DNA of 64,000 nt. Source: Epiperipatus broadwayi (Eukaryota > Onychophora > Udeonychophora > Euonychophora > Peripatidae). The stretch is from positions 8,710,411 to 8,774,410 of the forward strand of contig JAQFVV010000013.1 in the NCBI GenBank assembly GCA_028023455.1, given 5' to 3'. The translations under genes were made by a program, and so were the position numbers. This document shows, one piece after another, positions 12,780-26,100 of this stretch. Below the pieces are notes generated by a model. The model was not told the DNA's origin, searched no databases, and saw only the letters and a list, made by a program, of their open reading frames with translations. Within the stretch, counting starts at the first letter, position 1. Every line of letters starts with the position of its first letter.

Positions 12780-14440
12780 CTCTGATTATATTCTTTAAAT
12801 CTTGATTTTAACTCAGGCTGCACTTTTTACTATGCCATTCAAGCAGAGAAGTAGAACACCACAGATAAATGAAACATCAATGGTACATATAGCCAGACAG
12901 GATATACAAAGTACAACCTATGATCACATTTCTAGGCCATAGCATTTCTCAATTGCTAGATTCAAATCCCTCCATCCAAAGCACTTTATTTGTTTTGAGG
13001 ATTAACCTCAGGTGCCAGCTAACCACAGATTATATAGTCAGCATACTCCAGATTATAGAAAGATAATCCAGTACTTGACCTATCCCAAGCTAGCTCCTTT
13101 TCTCAATTGTGAGAGTGAATCTTTGGTACACTTGCCCAACACTTAAAAGTTATTTATAAATTAACCTACTAATGACACAGTTCTAAGAGAGAGAATCGAT
13201 CAAACAACAATTAAGCAAACAAATATTTATTTTTACACACACATACTTATAACACATAATAAAATTTACATACGCAATATCAAAGATTACATTGGCTATA
13301 ACTATGAGAGTTCATTAAAGTTCCTTTAATTCACATATATGTGTAGATACTTATAATGGGAGAAAAAGAATTATATTTATCTAGAATTTAGCATAATGCA
13401 TCACACTTTCATGGATTCAATTCCTTGTTTCTTTTCTTATTTATCAACTACCAGCTAGTTGACCTTTGATTTCCATTGATGGTTTTTGGCTTCTTATCAA
13501 TTCTTCAAGTTTCAATGAGGGAGAAAGAGATTATCAGCAGTTCTCAAGTCATGAGGCAAGTATTGGTTCCAGGTGGAACATCTTATGGTACTGAGGACTC
13601 AGGATGAAAGGCTAGCTGAATACTTCTAGGGTTCTTTAGCACCGCATGTTGCTAGTTTAGCCTTTGGTGAAGATAGCTCAATGAACATGCATACTGGAAA
13701 TTTAGACAACTTTTCTGACCATCTTCTCTTCATTTTTTAATAGTAATACAGCAAAGCATTGATGATAATAATAATATTGTCTGAATAATAACTTGACTGC
13801 CTCTCAATTACAATCTGGGAATTATATAAATTTCTTGTCTCTTCTGTCTTTTAGATTTCTCCCTCTCATTGTTTTCTCTTTATCATCCTCAGATCAAGTT
13901 GAATTAATTATATATTTCTTATCTTAATTCTTCTTCCAGATTCATCTACTGTCTCATTAGGATTAAGTTTTGCATTCTTTGGTTATCTCATTTTGAGATT
14001 AATCTGCCTTTCTTGATAAAATAGTGTACATGAGTTTTTCTTTAATTAGTTCAGCTGGGAGTTATCTTTTCTTTTATCAGTGAAGTAATCTTTAATTAAT
14101 TGCAATTTTAAAAAGTTTTATTTCTTTACAAGTTATATTTTTCGTTTGATTTCATTTTTACACTTATTCATTATTTCTTTTTTTTCATCCATACATTTTT
14201 TTAAAGGGAGAGCTAGTTTTAGCTTTTATTTAAGAATTACACCCCCCCCTCTCACTTGCTCTTTAATACTAAAAACTTTCTTTTATTTTTAAAAGAAAAA
14301 GGTGATGCAATACTTTATTTTTGCAAGTTTGTGTTTAAAAAAAAAAAAAACTTTTTAAAAACCATATTTTTCTATTTTATTATTCTCACTTTTTCTTTTT
14401 TTAAAATTAATTTGATCATTTATTTTTAAATGATTATATA
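12780..14440. repeat. Diverged relative of the 1.9-kb LTR at 31-37 kb
   Basis: Segments line up in order with the LTRs at 30884-32790 and 35077-37009: GCAGAGAAG (12846-12854), GGCCATAG (12934-12941) and AGCACTTTATTTGTTTTGA (12980-12998), followed by a CTCAGGTGCCAGCTAACCAC-like part. The order and spacing match, while many bases differ, so this is an older copy of the same or a sister family, probably a solo LTR. The limits are approximate and no target duplication was found. Confidence 0.5.
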
Positions 14441-15635
14441 TGCAATGCAGAATGTATTTTTTAAACATATATATATATTCACCAGTGGTACAATATTCAT
14501 ATATATATATATCACTATATATGCACATATTTTTACTTTTATAGAGAATAAATATAAAATCATATGATAATTACTAAATCTATTTAATTAATAGTCAAAC
14601 TGTCCTTAGGCTATCAAGTTTAATAACTTTTTACAATAGGAAAATGTCCATTTCTAACTCTATTTTAGTCAGAGACAAAGAGTAATCTTAAATAATTATA
14701 TATATTTTAATGTAAGTTGATTTTGAAAGCATTGATATTAATTTTATAGAATAGATATGTCACTCATTTATAAAACTCTATAATAAAAAATCAGAAGTTA
14801 TTTATCTAATCATAAATATTTTTAATTACCAATTCTAATTGAATAATATAGGCAATTAACTATGCATCTGAATTTCAAAAGATAGTGTCGACCTGTGATT
14901 TTGAAGCAATCCTTAAAGAGGCATTGAGAATCAGTTTGAATGTGATATGAAAGATCATGGATTAAAAAAGTCACCTTGTTTATGAACCCCAATATTATAT
15001 TCAATACTTCAGCATATTCAGGTGACTTTAAGAAAACTTAATCAGTCTGCATTTTTGCTGAGTACAATTGCAAAAATAAAAATGACAAGATCAAAACAGG
15101 GTCAAAGGCTAATTGATGGTACAATAATTACTTCAGATATGCAAACCTCCAAGCAATTGTGTAATAAAAAAAATCATTTAGCTAGTGGGTGTAGCTATCA
15201 TTTTTGTCAATGTTTTAGATATAATTAAGCTGCCTGTCTGACAAAAAGGAACAGCATAGAGATAATAAGTTTATCTAATAAACAATACCATTTATTAAAT
15301 CATATATGCAAACTGAAGTCCCAGCTTTTAAAAACTAATTACCATTAATGATATTTCCATGGCAATGAAGATTGATTTTGGCTCAGGTGTCTCCATTATT
15401 TCAAATAAATATTGGGCAAGAATAACTTGAAATCAAAAAGCCAATTTGAAATCTATCCCAAAATTAATCTAGAGATATCAATAGTCACAAGTGGCCTGAT
15501 ATCTCTTAATTAAAATATCAGTCCAATATTCTTGGAGGCATAATGAATGTGTGTGAAGGAACATTTTTTAAATACATACTTAAAAACCTTACCAAAAAAT
15601 TAAATTACATCCTTTATTCCCAGGAAGCTTTAAAT
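14441..15635. other. AT-rich intergenic DNA, nothing recognised
   Basis: Contains short (TA)n tracts near 14470 and 14500. Open frames at 14822-15004 (minus) and 15022-15228 (plus) have no recognisable features and are probably chance. Confidence 0.4.
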
Positions 15636-15639
15636 CTAC

Positions 15640-18010
15640 CAGCCAGAGTAGTGGTTGGTAACCAAAGGCAGAGGGAGCTAAGTATCCCCTGATTGTATAC
15701 CCAGGCTACTATTTGATGATGATCTTCCATTTAGGTAGTTAAAACTGCAGATCACCTTCAAGTAAGGAAAGATTGCAAGAATTGGAAAAACTGTCTAATA
15801 TTAAATGTGATATTGTTGGACATTATGAAGTTAGATAAAAAGATGAAGAGACAATTGATTTAAAAAGTGGACATGTATTAAAAAAAAGCACAATTGGAGC
15901 TGGATTAGTAGAAGAATAACACTGTGGGGATTGATGATGTATCATACAGAATGGAAGATTAGTTATACACTTTAATGAAAAAAACAAATGCAGATAATTC
16001 AGGTTTATGCACCAATAAGTCCTCAATGTAATGAAGTCAGGAATTTTTTATGAGATACAAAGATATATAATTAGACCAAATATTTTTTAATGTCATAGTA
16101 GAATATTTTGATTATGTCAAACACCATTTTAAAATTATCTGGGAAATTTTAATATTAAAATTAGAAATAATTTAGAAAAATTTGATTGTGGTGATACAAG
16201 TGAGAGAGAATACAAATTTGTGGAGTTTGCAGAAAAAACTTTGTTATAAATTTTTCTTTGAGAAAAATGTTTAATGGAAATGGACATGGTAGCATCCAAA
16301 TGAAAATACAGCATAATCAGATATTTTAATTACAGAAAATATGTATTTGAAGAAGGTAATGTTCTTAACAAATTCATCACAAAAAGTGATCACTGATTAG
16401 TGACATCTAAGATAGTATAAATGCAAAACTAGAGAAAGAAAAATTATTAAAAAAACAGTATTCACAGTTATATTCTTACCTTTTAAATACATTCCAATGA
16501 ATTTAAATTAAAATGTGCAAATCATTTAAAAATATTAATAGATTTTGAATATGGTTCAGAATTCAAAGAAATCAGTAAGAGGATAGCTGATATCCTATTT
16601 AGAACTGCAACAAAATATCCGGTACAAAAAAGCAAGAATTGATCAGTAAAATTTTTACTGAGACAATTTACGAAAAAAAGAAGAAAAATGGAAATATATT
16701 AAAAAGATTTGCTAAGAAGGATTGAATATTCAGAATTTTATAAAATAGTAAGAAAGAGTTATAATTATATAAAAATTTAATTATGAATTATCAAGCAAAT
16801 CTATAAAAGAGAATAAACAATCTTGGAAAACATTTCTGCAATAAAAAAAGAAAATGAAACTATTACTAAAAAAAAAAAGAGATGACATCATGAAATATTT
16901 TCTGAATTACTCAAGATTTAAATGAAGTAGTGAATCATTCAATTAAATCTATGAAGAAAAGATTAGCTCCCAGTAATGATAAAATTATAATTATCTTAAA
17001 AGAAGCAGATGAAGAAATAGAAAAAATGTTGTTAAAGTTACACACCAAATATGTAAATGATAAAGATGTACCAGATGATTAGAAGAAAATAGTACAAATA
17101 TTTATAAATAAAAGGTGTGATAAAGTAGATATTCAAAATCTTTTATAAGTTCTGTACAATTTTTTTATCTAGATAATTAAACAATTGTCTAGAATAAACT
17201 TTGGATTTTAATCAACAAAAGGAATAAGCTGGATTTAAAAATAATTTTAGCATAGTGGATCACATATAAGTACTGAGATGTTATAGAAAGGGCCAATGAA
17301 TATGAATTGCCATTATGTTTTGGATTTGTAGCTTATGAAAAGGTATTAAATTCTATAGGCATTTCTTTGGTGATTGTAAATTTCAAACATCAAAATATAA
17401 ATCCAGGATAGTGTAATATTCTGAAGAAAATTTACTAAAATGTAAAAAGCAGTAATTGGGTTATATAGTAATACTAGGAAAATTAACATTGAGAAAAGTG
17501 TATATTAGGTAATTCCTTATCTCAAAATCTTTTTACAGTTGTTTTGCAAGAAATATTTTGTGCATTAATATAGGAAAGATAAAAGAGTAAAAATAAGTGG
17601 AGGTTACTTAAACCATCTAGATTTTGCAGATGATGTAATTGTTATTAAAAGTAATATTTGAGTTTCAAAAAATGTTGCAAGGATTATTAAAAGGAAGTGG
17701 GATGAAAAATAATTGGTAAAAAGACTAATGTTTAATAGCTTTTCTGAAAAGAAAATTAAAGCTGATAATCATGAATTAAAAGAAGTTAACAATTACAATT
17801 ACTTTAGTCAGATTATTACTACAGATGGAAACATAATGGATGAAATTAATCATAGAATTAAACTGGGATGGAGTGCATTTGGTAGAAATATTAAAAGAAA
17901 TTTGACTGATGTGTTTGAAAAGGTTTTTAATAAATGTATTTACTTGAAGGTTTGTGATGATGGTATTTTAGATGTGATAATATCTTTCATATATCAAAAA
18001 TTTCAGTAAA
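15640..18010 (+). pseudogene. Near full-length decayed LINE (APE endonuclease + reverse transcriptase)
   Basis: The three forward frames together give, in order, an AP-type endonuclease start (ELEKLSNIKCDIVG, about 15780-15818), KSGHVL (15860), YAP-like strand (about 16000), FFEKNV and KWTW with HPNENTA (about 16257-16310), and an SDH-like end (about 16390). Next come the pre-RT block (SIKSMKKRLAPSNDKI, about 16940-16990), the DVIERANEYELPLCFGF motif (about 17275-17330), an intact catalytic FADD at 17623-17634 and the post-RT segment DGNIMDEINHRIKLGWSAFG (about 17824-17884). Dozens of stops and frameshifts make it dead. Its motifs match the minus-strand copy at 1-2245, so both belong to one family. 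The end after about 18000 lacks the usual C-terminal part, so the 3' end is lost. Confidence 0.88.
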
Positions 18011-18172
18011 ATTGTTCTTTAGTAATAATAACATGATATGATGGACTATTTCATAATTTATCATTAAATGTTGAATGTCTAGAAAATTTTAAACCTTATT
18101 TAAAGTTTCCAAATACAAATAATTGTTAGTAATAACACAGTAAACAATCCGTTAATAGACTATATAATATTT

Positions 18173-18325
18173 CAAGTGGTATTATTCTCCACTCTTTTTC
18201 AGGTATTCTGGTCTGACCAATGACAATACTAAGAGAGGAAAAAAACTTATTCCTTTAGATTCTTGAAATTTCAAATTTTTAAGGCAATGCTTTAACCAAC
18301 TGAGCTATTCTGTTAAAGGCAGCAG
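18173..18325 (-). repeat. tRNA-derived SINE copy
   Basis: Minus-strand head AATAGCTCAGTTGGTTAAAG (complement of about 18287-18306) and a body matching the copies at 9036-9180 and 9311-9475, including the CACTCTTTTTCAGG segment. It lies just after the LINE at 15640-18010. Confidence 0.7.
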
Positions 18326-18419
18326 TCAGTAGGAATTTCATATACTTAACTATGATTTGGTGCAAATCTTCCTGATTCATCCACTTTTCTTAAATACTTT
18401 TTTTCTAAGAGCAACATTA

Positions 18420-19372
18420 ATTACAGCTTCCAAACATTATGTATTGCCACATTGAATTATAAGATTATTTGCAAATGTCTTACAAGAAATTTCTTTGAAT
18501 TTTCTTCTATGCAGCTTTTCCTCTCTATCCAATATTTCCTCCATAACAGATACATGACTTGCTACTCTAGATATGTCTGTTTTTTTCTAACCATCAGTTT
18601 GGGTTCTTTCAAACACTTTTCAAAAGGTAACTATTGTCACTAATATACTTTCCACATTCATATGATATTTCATAGATGCAATTTTTGTTTTTCAGCATTT
18701 CAAATTTAGGCTTTGTAGAAGTTAGAATTTCTAAGTGTGATATAGCTTTGAAAGTCTGTTATAAGGTCATATTGATTGCAGATTTTCTTTAATTAGTTTA
18801 CTCTTCCTGATATGTATTGATAAACTATCATACCAATATTTTTTTTCTTTTTGATGTTTCTTTTTGTTGTCGAATAAAGGTTTTCTTGATGACAGCTGAT
18901 GGATAACCATTTTTCAAGAGAGTTTGTTCTTTGTAAATCTTTTAATTTTTCAAATCACTGGTTTCTGAACAAACTTCATTCACCCCATTCCATAGTAATA
19001 GAATAATTGTGTGATTTAATGTATATGTCAAATACCTACCAGTGTGTGTTAGTTTCCTAAAAACTGTTTAAATTTTATCATAAAATAGCCTTGTCACAGA
19101 GTTTCTAAGAATGCCAATTTTTGTCTCATTCTGATTCCATTATAAATTGGAGATATGTTATTGATGTATCTCCAGAATATGAGGCCATAAAATAAATGGA
19201 TTATCAATGTAGTGAAGCCACATTTTAGATAGAAATGGAGTAGCATTTATGATTATGTATTCAAGCTCTTCTACGTAAATGTTACTAAGCAAGGGTGGCA
19301 GTGGTGAGCCCATGGCCATCCCTTGATTTTATTGAAAGAATTCTGAGTTATATTGAAAGTATGTTGACAAGA
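18420..19372 (-). pseudogene. Penelope-like element reverse transcriptase remnant
   Basis: On the minus strand just left of 19372 the frames read TYFQYNSEFFQ then GMAMGSPLPPLLSNIYVEEL (about 19362-19260), the signature of Penelope-like RTs (AMGSPLSP followed by an N/D-IYME segment). It continues through a W-x-x-YIDN box (about 19215), which replaces the usual YVDD, and weaker matches to the C-terminal connector as far as about 18420. Stops and frame changes are frequent, so it is dead. Its N-terminal half is missing because an LTR starts at 19373, interpreted as an insertion that cut the Penelope copy. Confidence 0.65.
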
Positions 19373-19841
19373 AGAATGATTTTTAAAATGTTTCTGTTTT
19401 TATGCAGTTTGTGCGTATGTCTCACGAAACATTTAGATTTTCAGTTTGCCTATTGTTTAAATACACATCATTTATAATAAATAAAAAAATAGAATAAAAT
19501 TATTTTATTTTCACAGTTGCTATGGCAACCTAACCTGACCTCAGGTTACATTAAATTTTAGATTTAAAACGATCCATTACAGTTTATTAATCAAATAGCA
19601 TATATATATATCTACAATATTATTTCCTAGAATATTGGTAGTACTAAATGATTTGTTATAAAATAACTTATTGTGACTTCTTCCCAAATTCACCGTGAAT
19701 ATATATATATGTAGTACATGTATATATGTGTTAATAATAAACAAATAATATTCCCATTATTAATGCAAGTTTCAAATGGATTAGATTCAATAAGTTGGCT
19801 AATCTTGTTAGGAATATTTGCATTGTAAGTTATCCCTTACA
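19373..19841 (-). repeat. 3' LTR of a minus-strand LTR retrotransposon
   Basis: About 470 bases repeated in the same orientation at 29506-30013. On the minus strand it begins TGTAAGGGATAAC and is preceded by a polypurine tract, which fixes its orientation and makes it the 3' LTR of the element extending to 23110. It contains the conserved AGAATATTGGTAGTAC block (about 19631-19646) shared with the other copy. The outer limit at 19372/19373 is uncertain by a few bases. Confidence 0.7.
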
Positions 19842-19855
19842 ATCCCCCTCTCCTT
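19842..19855 (-). other. Polypurine tract (PPT) of the LTR retrotransposon
   Basis: On the minus strand AAGGAGAGGGGGAT directly precedes the LTR start TGTAAGGG. In LTR elements this site primes plus-strand DNA synthesis. It is the clearest orientation signal for this element. Confidence 0.7.
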
Positions 19856-20430
19856 ACAGCGTTAAAATGTTAATCTTTAATAAAAAAATTTAACACTTAT
19901 CATGAGGTTTGCATTTGAAGTTTGATGGCTTTTTTTACATACATATAAGGGTAGTGAAATCTATTTCTGTTTTGTAAACTCAACTACACAAATTGCTTTC
20001 TATTCTTCTCTACTCAATTTTGTGAAACATGTTTCAAGGTGGGGTTCAAATATAGGTCTTTTTTCTTAAACTACTGATGGTTGTTTTGAGCAAACTAATA
20101 TAAATGTTTCTGTTTCAGATAGCACTTTTTTGTTAACTTCTATCCTGCTCCTACTGAGTCTTATTGGATTTCCTTTGAGGTCTAACAGAAGATTGGAGCA
20201 TCCATCACTTGGTGTGGTTTAACTCTTTAAATAAAGTGGCCCTAAAGTCTCCTAATATCTGCTCTGGCATCCATTAGCGAATACTCTCAGTATAGCCTTA
20301 ACCTAAGATAATTTTTTTTGCTTATCATCATTCATCCCTCTCCTCCCTTTTTCTACATATCAGTTGAGTATGACAATCCTGTAATTACTAAGACTGTCCA
20401 TAATGTGGTTTCATAATTCAGGCATAATAT
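19856..20430 (-). other. Probable 3' untranslated part of the LTR retrotransposon
   Basis: Lies between the integrase remnant and the PPT on the minus strand. No open frame of note. Assigned to the element by position only. Confidence 0.35.
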
Positions 20431-20439
20431 GTGCCCCTA

Positions 20440-20640
20440 ACTTGTCCTTCCATATCCAACCAAAATGCATTAGGACTTGATTGTTTAACTATTGTGTAAG
20501 GTCCTTCATATAGATGCTAGAACTTACTATATTTATTATCAATTTGTTTACTAGCATGAGGGTTTTTTATAAAAACTTTATCTCCTACTTTGAAAGTATG
20601 TAAAATTCCAGTCTTATTTATGTTTAACCTTGCTTATTAA
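20440..20640 (-). pseudogene. Integrase C-terminal domain remnant of an LTR retrotransposon pol
   Basis: Minus-strand frame reads FKVGDKVFIKNPHASKQIDN (about 20600-20540), then a KF..LYEGPYTIVKQSSPNAF block (about 20530-20455). This is the typical end of retroviral/gypsy-type integrases (F-x-x-GD-x-V followed by KF-x-x-x-Y-x-GPY-x-I). It contains at least one stop. Protease, RT, RNase H and the integrase core that should lie upstream (higher coordinates) are not visible, so most of pol was deleted. Confidence 0.72.
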
Positions 20641-21059
20641 CCAAAGATATGCTTTGCACATTTTCTCCATATCACTTTGTTTATTCTTGCTTTTATTGCA
20701 CTTTATATTGCTTAGTTGACCTATCCCCAACTTTGGTTGAGTAGACAATAATTATATATCAATAGGTAGTGAATGTACATACCTATCTGTCTTTTAATAC
20801 CATTTCCTATATTACCATAAGTTGTATTTACATATGTGTATACGTACACCATTTGATTTATTCATTTGTTTATTATATATATATATATATACCACTTGAG
20901 AATTCATCCATTGGGAATGGTCCATTTACATGTTCTAAGTTGTACCCTTTGAAGTCCTTCCCTTATGTGCTTTTTGTTTTAAGTACTGTCATTTATGTGC
21001 TTCATAAAGGTAGAGGGTCCTTCATAAGTGTTACATAACTTATGGAACTGAAAACCTTT

Positions 21060-23110
21060 CTGTTTGAAGGATTAGCACATGGTCATCTCTGTTCTCATCA
21101 CATAACTTACTAAATTTTTATCATCCCTTTGATTATGGAAAGACTCTAATTTTCATAACTCACAGCTAAGATGATCGAGTTCACCAATTTCTTTAGTGCC
21201 TTCAAAAATGGCAATTGTAGTGTGGTATTTTTCTCTCAAAATAGTCATTTGAGCTAACAATAATTTGCTGTGACTGCTATCACTATGATCATAAATATTG
21301 TCTGACAAACTTTTTAACCTTGTTTTAATGGTAAACAGAAATATGCTGCAATGATTTCAAATATGAGTCCAAATCATTTGCCATTGTAACTTCTTTCATA
21401 TACTCTATAATGACATCTTCAGAGTATGTGGTTTTAGCAACTCCCATGGTTTCATTTGACTCAGGGTCAATCTTGAGGCCTTGTGATTTTAGTCTCACTT
21501 GATACTTGAGAGTATCATCCATCTGATTTTCTCTTAACTTAAATTCATTATATTGAGTACTTGAGTTTTTTGGGTCTGTTGTGTTTCAACAACTAATGTA
21601 CCCCTTACTCAGTCTGGATTCAGTGATTCCAAACCTCTGGATAATGGCTTCATCTAAGCATTTTAGTTCTTGACTTAAGGTTTCTATCTCTGTATTTTGT
21701 TTGGTAAAATTTTGCTCTAACTCCATACAGATGATTTGTAGTTCCATCTGAACTTCATCTTGGTGCAGTTTTATCAACTCCCATAACTTCATCATTTGAC
21801 TCAGGGTCAATCGTGAGGCCTTGTGATTTTAGTCTCACTTGATACTTGAGAGTATCATCCATCTGATTTTCTCTTAACTTAAATTCATTATATTAAGTAC
21901 TTGAGTTGTTTGGGTCTGTTGTGTTTCAACAACTAATGTACCCCTTATTCAGTCGGGATTCAGTGATTCCAAACCTTTGGATAATGGCTTCATCTAAGCA
22001 TTTTAGTTCTTGACTTAAGGTTTCTATCTCCGTATTTTGTTTGGGAAAATTTTGCTCTAACTCCATACAGATGATTTGTAGTTCCATCTGAACTTCATCT
22101 TGGTGCAGTTTTATCAACTTTCATAACTTCATCATTTGACTCAGGGTCAATCGTGAGGCCTTGTGATTTTAGTCTCACTTGATACTTAAGAGTATCATCC
22201 ATCTGATTTTCTCTTAACTTAAATTCATTATATTAAGTACTTGAGTTGTTTGGGTCTGTTGTGTTTCAACAACTAATGTACTCCTTACTCAGTCGGGATT
22301 CAGTGATTCCAAACCTCTGGATAATGGCTTCATCTAAGCATTTTAGTTCTTGACTTAAGGTTTCTATCTCCGTATTTTGTTTGGTAAAATTTTGCTCTAA
22401 CTCCGTAAGGATGATTTGTAGTTCCATCTGAACTTCATCTTGGTGCCTCCATTGGTTTTCACATATTTCTTCCCTAAAATTTTCTTGTTTTTTTGCATGC
22501 CTCATCACATTTGTCATTCAATTGCCCCATGATACTACATTTGAAATCATCAAATCATTGTTGGGATCTCATATCCTTTTCATCAATTTCCTTCTTCATC
22601 TCTAACATTCTTTGGTTCAACTCAACAGTCTTTCTGAAATTTTCTAATTTTAGGGAGAGTTGGCCCATATCTTCAGACAGCTTAATTTCAACCTTGTCAA
22701 TCTTTGTTTTCATTTGTTCCTTCATATCATTCATATCCCTCTTCAATTCTTCCTTCATTTTATTTATATCAGCTTTGGTTGCCATATTTTCCATCTTACT
22801 ATTCATATCACTCTTCATACTATTCATATCAGCCTTCATGTCCATGATTGCTTGGAGTGGTTGTGCCAAGACTGTAGGAACTTGCATTAGCCTGAGTTAC
22901 TCCAATTTCAGGGAGTTGAGTAATTTCACTGGTAGGGATCACCTGAATTTGAGAAGCTGTTTGACTCCCTTCTTGCATTTGTGGAGATTGTTCAACTTTC
23001 AGTACAGACCCCCCCAGCATCTGGATCTATGTAGATCCTACCTTATTACTGGTAGTATCATCTATCATCTCACTGTCACTTGTACCAGTCAAAACATGTT
23101 TATCCATCTA
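21060..23110 (-). pseudogene. gag-like coiled-coil protein remnant of the LTR retrotransposon
   Basis: A minus-strand frame begins near 23108 with an ATG (MDKHVLTGTSDSEMIDD), followed by a stop, a Gln/Ser/Thr-rich part (about 23030-22830) and a strong Met/Lys/Glu-rich coiled coil (about 22880-22560; repeated KADMNSMKSDMN-like heptads). Next comes a region carrying the block EIETLSQELKCLDEAI three times because of a 340-bp tandem duplication. Further down, coding-like helical sequence continues to about 21060. Broken by stops and frameshifts. Position between the 5' side and the integrase fragment makes gag the best reading, although no zinc knuckle was found. Confidence 0.6.
21430..22450. repeat. 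Three tandem copies of a 340-bp unit inside gag
   Basis: The marker GACTCAGGGTCAATC begins at 21458, 21798 and 22138, an exact 340-base period. Units differ by only a few bases. Since 340 is not a multiple of three, each duplication shifts the frame, so the duplication post-dates coding function or abolished it. Confidence 0.92.
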
Positions 23111-23119
23111 ACATGAGCT

Positions 23120-26100
23120 GGAACTCACAAAAATGTACTCCAAACCCAGTCAAGCCCAAGGTTTAGATCAGGGACCAGCCTGAATTCGAATCCACTCTCT
23201 AAGCTCCAAATTAAACACCTAATGGATAACATAATAGTGATGGCCCATGAGAATTAATCTTAATCTGGCCGACTAGCAGAGCTGAGCAAAACAATGAGAC
23301 ATCTATTAACTATGACTACATTAAAATAATAGATAAGCATAGCTGTAATATGTGGAAGTGGAGAAAAAGGAATTCGAACTACTCAAATAAGTTAGACAAT
23401 AAAATATATTTTAATATACTGACAAATTATTATACATTTATAAATAAATTATAGACATTAGTGTGTACGTGAATGAGCAAGCGGTAGATAATTACATAGT
23501 GTCATTCATGCTATTATTTCTCATATGCTCTTTATTAGCTAATAATATATTACAAATAAACACACATCTTTAGTGGGTCTAATATTAAAATGCCAATCGA
23601 ATATTAGAAAGAATTATGATAATACTGCCATTAACCCTTTGATTTACGGTTCAGAAACATGGTGACTAACATATATTTAGGGGAGCATTCTGAGATTCAT
23701 TATACATATGATATAAACTATTTTCACACCACTGAGGTCGTGAAAATAAACAAGACAGTTGAAAAATTATATTTGAACCTATGACAAAATATTTAATGAA
23801 ATTATTTTAACAATAGAAAGATGAACGCTTTATTTTTCCCAAGGCATATAGATACTCTTAAATATAGATATATAAATTACGAAGGTAGGATTGTATATGA
23901 TTGAAATAATCTTAATTAATAAAATAGAAGTAGTTGGCATTTATATATATCTTTTAAGCAAAGCTTAATTTTAATATTAGAGCATTAAAACTGGGTCATG
24001 AAGCAAAAGAAATACTAATACAAATAAGTTTGCAGTGCTGACATAATAGCCTAAAATAACTAAGAGAAAAAGGTTGTGCTTCTGGATAAAAAAATGAAAT
24101 CTCATACCCCTTTCTTGGGTAGTGCTTAGAGAAAAGTAGATAGGCATGGCGTGGCCCAGACTTTTGCTGGTATAACCGACATGAGAGGCCTCTTATCTAT
24201 ATGAAGTGAATATGCATAGCATGTGCCCAACTTATGGGATCACTTCCAGAGGCATTTTATACGAAATAAATGTGGTTCCAGATAGCTCAACTATCTATGG
24301 AACGAGATATGAAAAGAAATCTATGGGTTCGATCTTGTCGTAACCCCCAGATTAGAAGACTAGAAGCATGTAATATATATATATACAAAGATATGCTAAA
24401 TGACAGAAACGCAGTATGAATGAATGCCACTAACATTGAATAAATTTTACTGCCTTAAATAAATGACCCTTGTTTGAATACTATAACACACCATGCGATT
24501 ATAATATATATATATAGAGAATATTTCATTTAATAAAATACACGTTAAGATTTGATTTAGTAAAAGAAACATTAAGATTTTCCCCCATCCCTTCTTCTGC
24601 TAGTTAAAATAAATCAATCTCACCTTCATTGATTTTACAATAACTGGAATATATTAAATACTGTATATGATCTTTTAAGCATAGACTATTTTAAGAGTAT
24701 AGCAAAAAAACTAGCAGTTATATAGAAAACAAATAATCGGTCACCTTTTCAGAAATGAATAAAGAATATTTTTATAAGATTTCAAAGCATTAATTAGTTT
24801 GAGTTCTGGATTTACACAGGGTAGAAAATCCAGAATTAAACAAATATATTTTTATAATAAATAAAATGTTGACTCGAAAAACAATCTGGCGAGTATATTA
24901 ATTAATAATGCATTGTTTTAAATGGACATTTATCACTTGCTTTGTGAAGGTTTACTTAAAAAAAATAAAAAGGATTTTTAGAAAATTCAATTTGTCAGAT
25001 TGTTTTAGATTGACATATTAATAAGCAAGCAGATATATATATATCAAATAATATATAAATAAATAACCGCAGCAAAATTGGAAAGTTAAGAGCATATGAG
25101 ATAGGATTAGATATAAAGAAATCATTTGAGAGCAAAATTACATTTACAGATATATATAAAAGGCAAAGTTAAAGAATACATGAGAAGAGATCTTGATAGA
25201 TTATTTAGCCTAAATTGACTATTAGGTGACGGCTTGGAAATTTACCTTGCAGTTTTAAGAATCCATTTTAAAGTATGGCACATGCACGGCGATTGAAATG
25301 CAAATACTTCGGTGGCAGGAAACTTCTATTAGCATTCTAAAGTTCTTTTTAGACCTTTCTTCATTTCATGGCAGCAGGATATTACGGTAGCAGCAGATGA
25401 TGACCCTGACCCATAGGGTTGAGCAGAGTGGTGGATTTACTGCTACATCATTTTTAAGTTTCAAGCAAAACTAAATATGTTTATAATACCTCTCTCTAAA
25501 AGTAGCTAATCTCTCTGTGATTCAAAATTCAGTCATTTTATACTTTTTCTTTTATTAGTTGTTTTTGAAGATGCAATTGGAAGATAACGTCCAAAAATAG
25601 ATTTAAATCTATTTCCAGATTAGAAATAGATTTGACAACATGTTTTTTAACAAAAGTATCTCTAATCTTAATCCCATTTTAAGTAAAAAAAACTTTAATT
25701 AAAAATACCTATCCCAGATTAAAACAATAGTGCTTCCAACCCTTAATTATTTTTGGACAAATATCAACAGTCACATCTTCCATTTTGGATTTTGTAAAAA
25801 AAAATATATAGTTTAATAGAAAAACAAGCAATTTAAAAAGAAAAAGCTAAAAATGACATATAATAAATATTTAAAAACATCAATATTTTGTTAATAAGTT
25901 TTGCTCCTATGTATATATTTGAGCCGCATCTATAATACTTTAATAAAAAAGAACTAATAATTAATAAAAAGAATTAATAATAATTTTAAAACATGTTATT
26001 GAAACATTAAATTTTATAATTTAGGCGCGCATCTCAAATATATACATGAAATATATATACACGACAAAAGGAGCGGGATGGGAAATAGGGATTTAAACAT

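Noticed and set aside
15823-16026. Minus-strand open frame
   Set aside because: Shadow of the endonuclease part of the plus-strand LINE.
22493-23116. 207-residue plus-strand open frame, the longest in the window
   Set aside because: It is the antisense shadow of the minus-strand coiled-coil gag; its Phe/Ser/Ile-rich composition is what the complement of Lys/Glu/Met-rich coding sequence gives.
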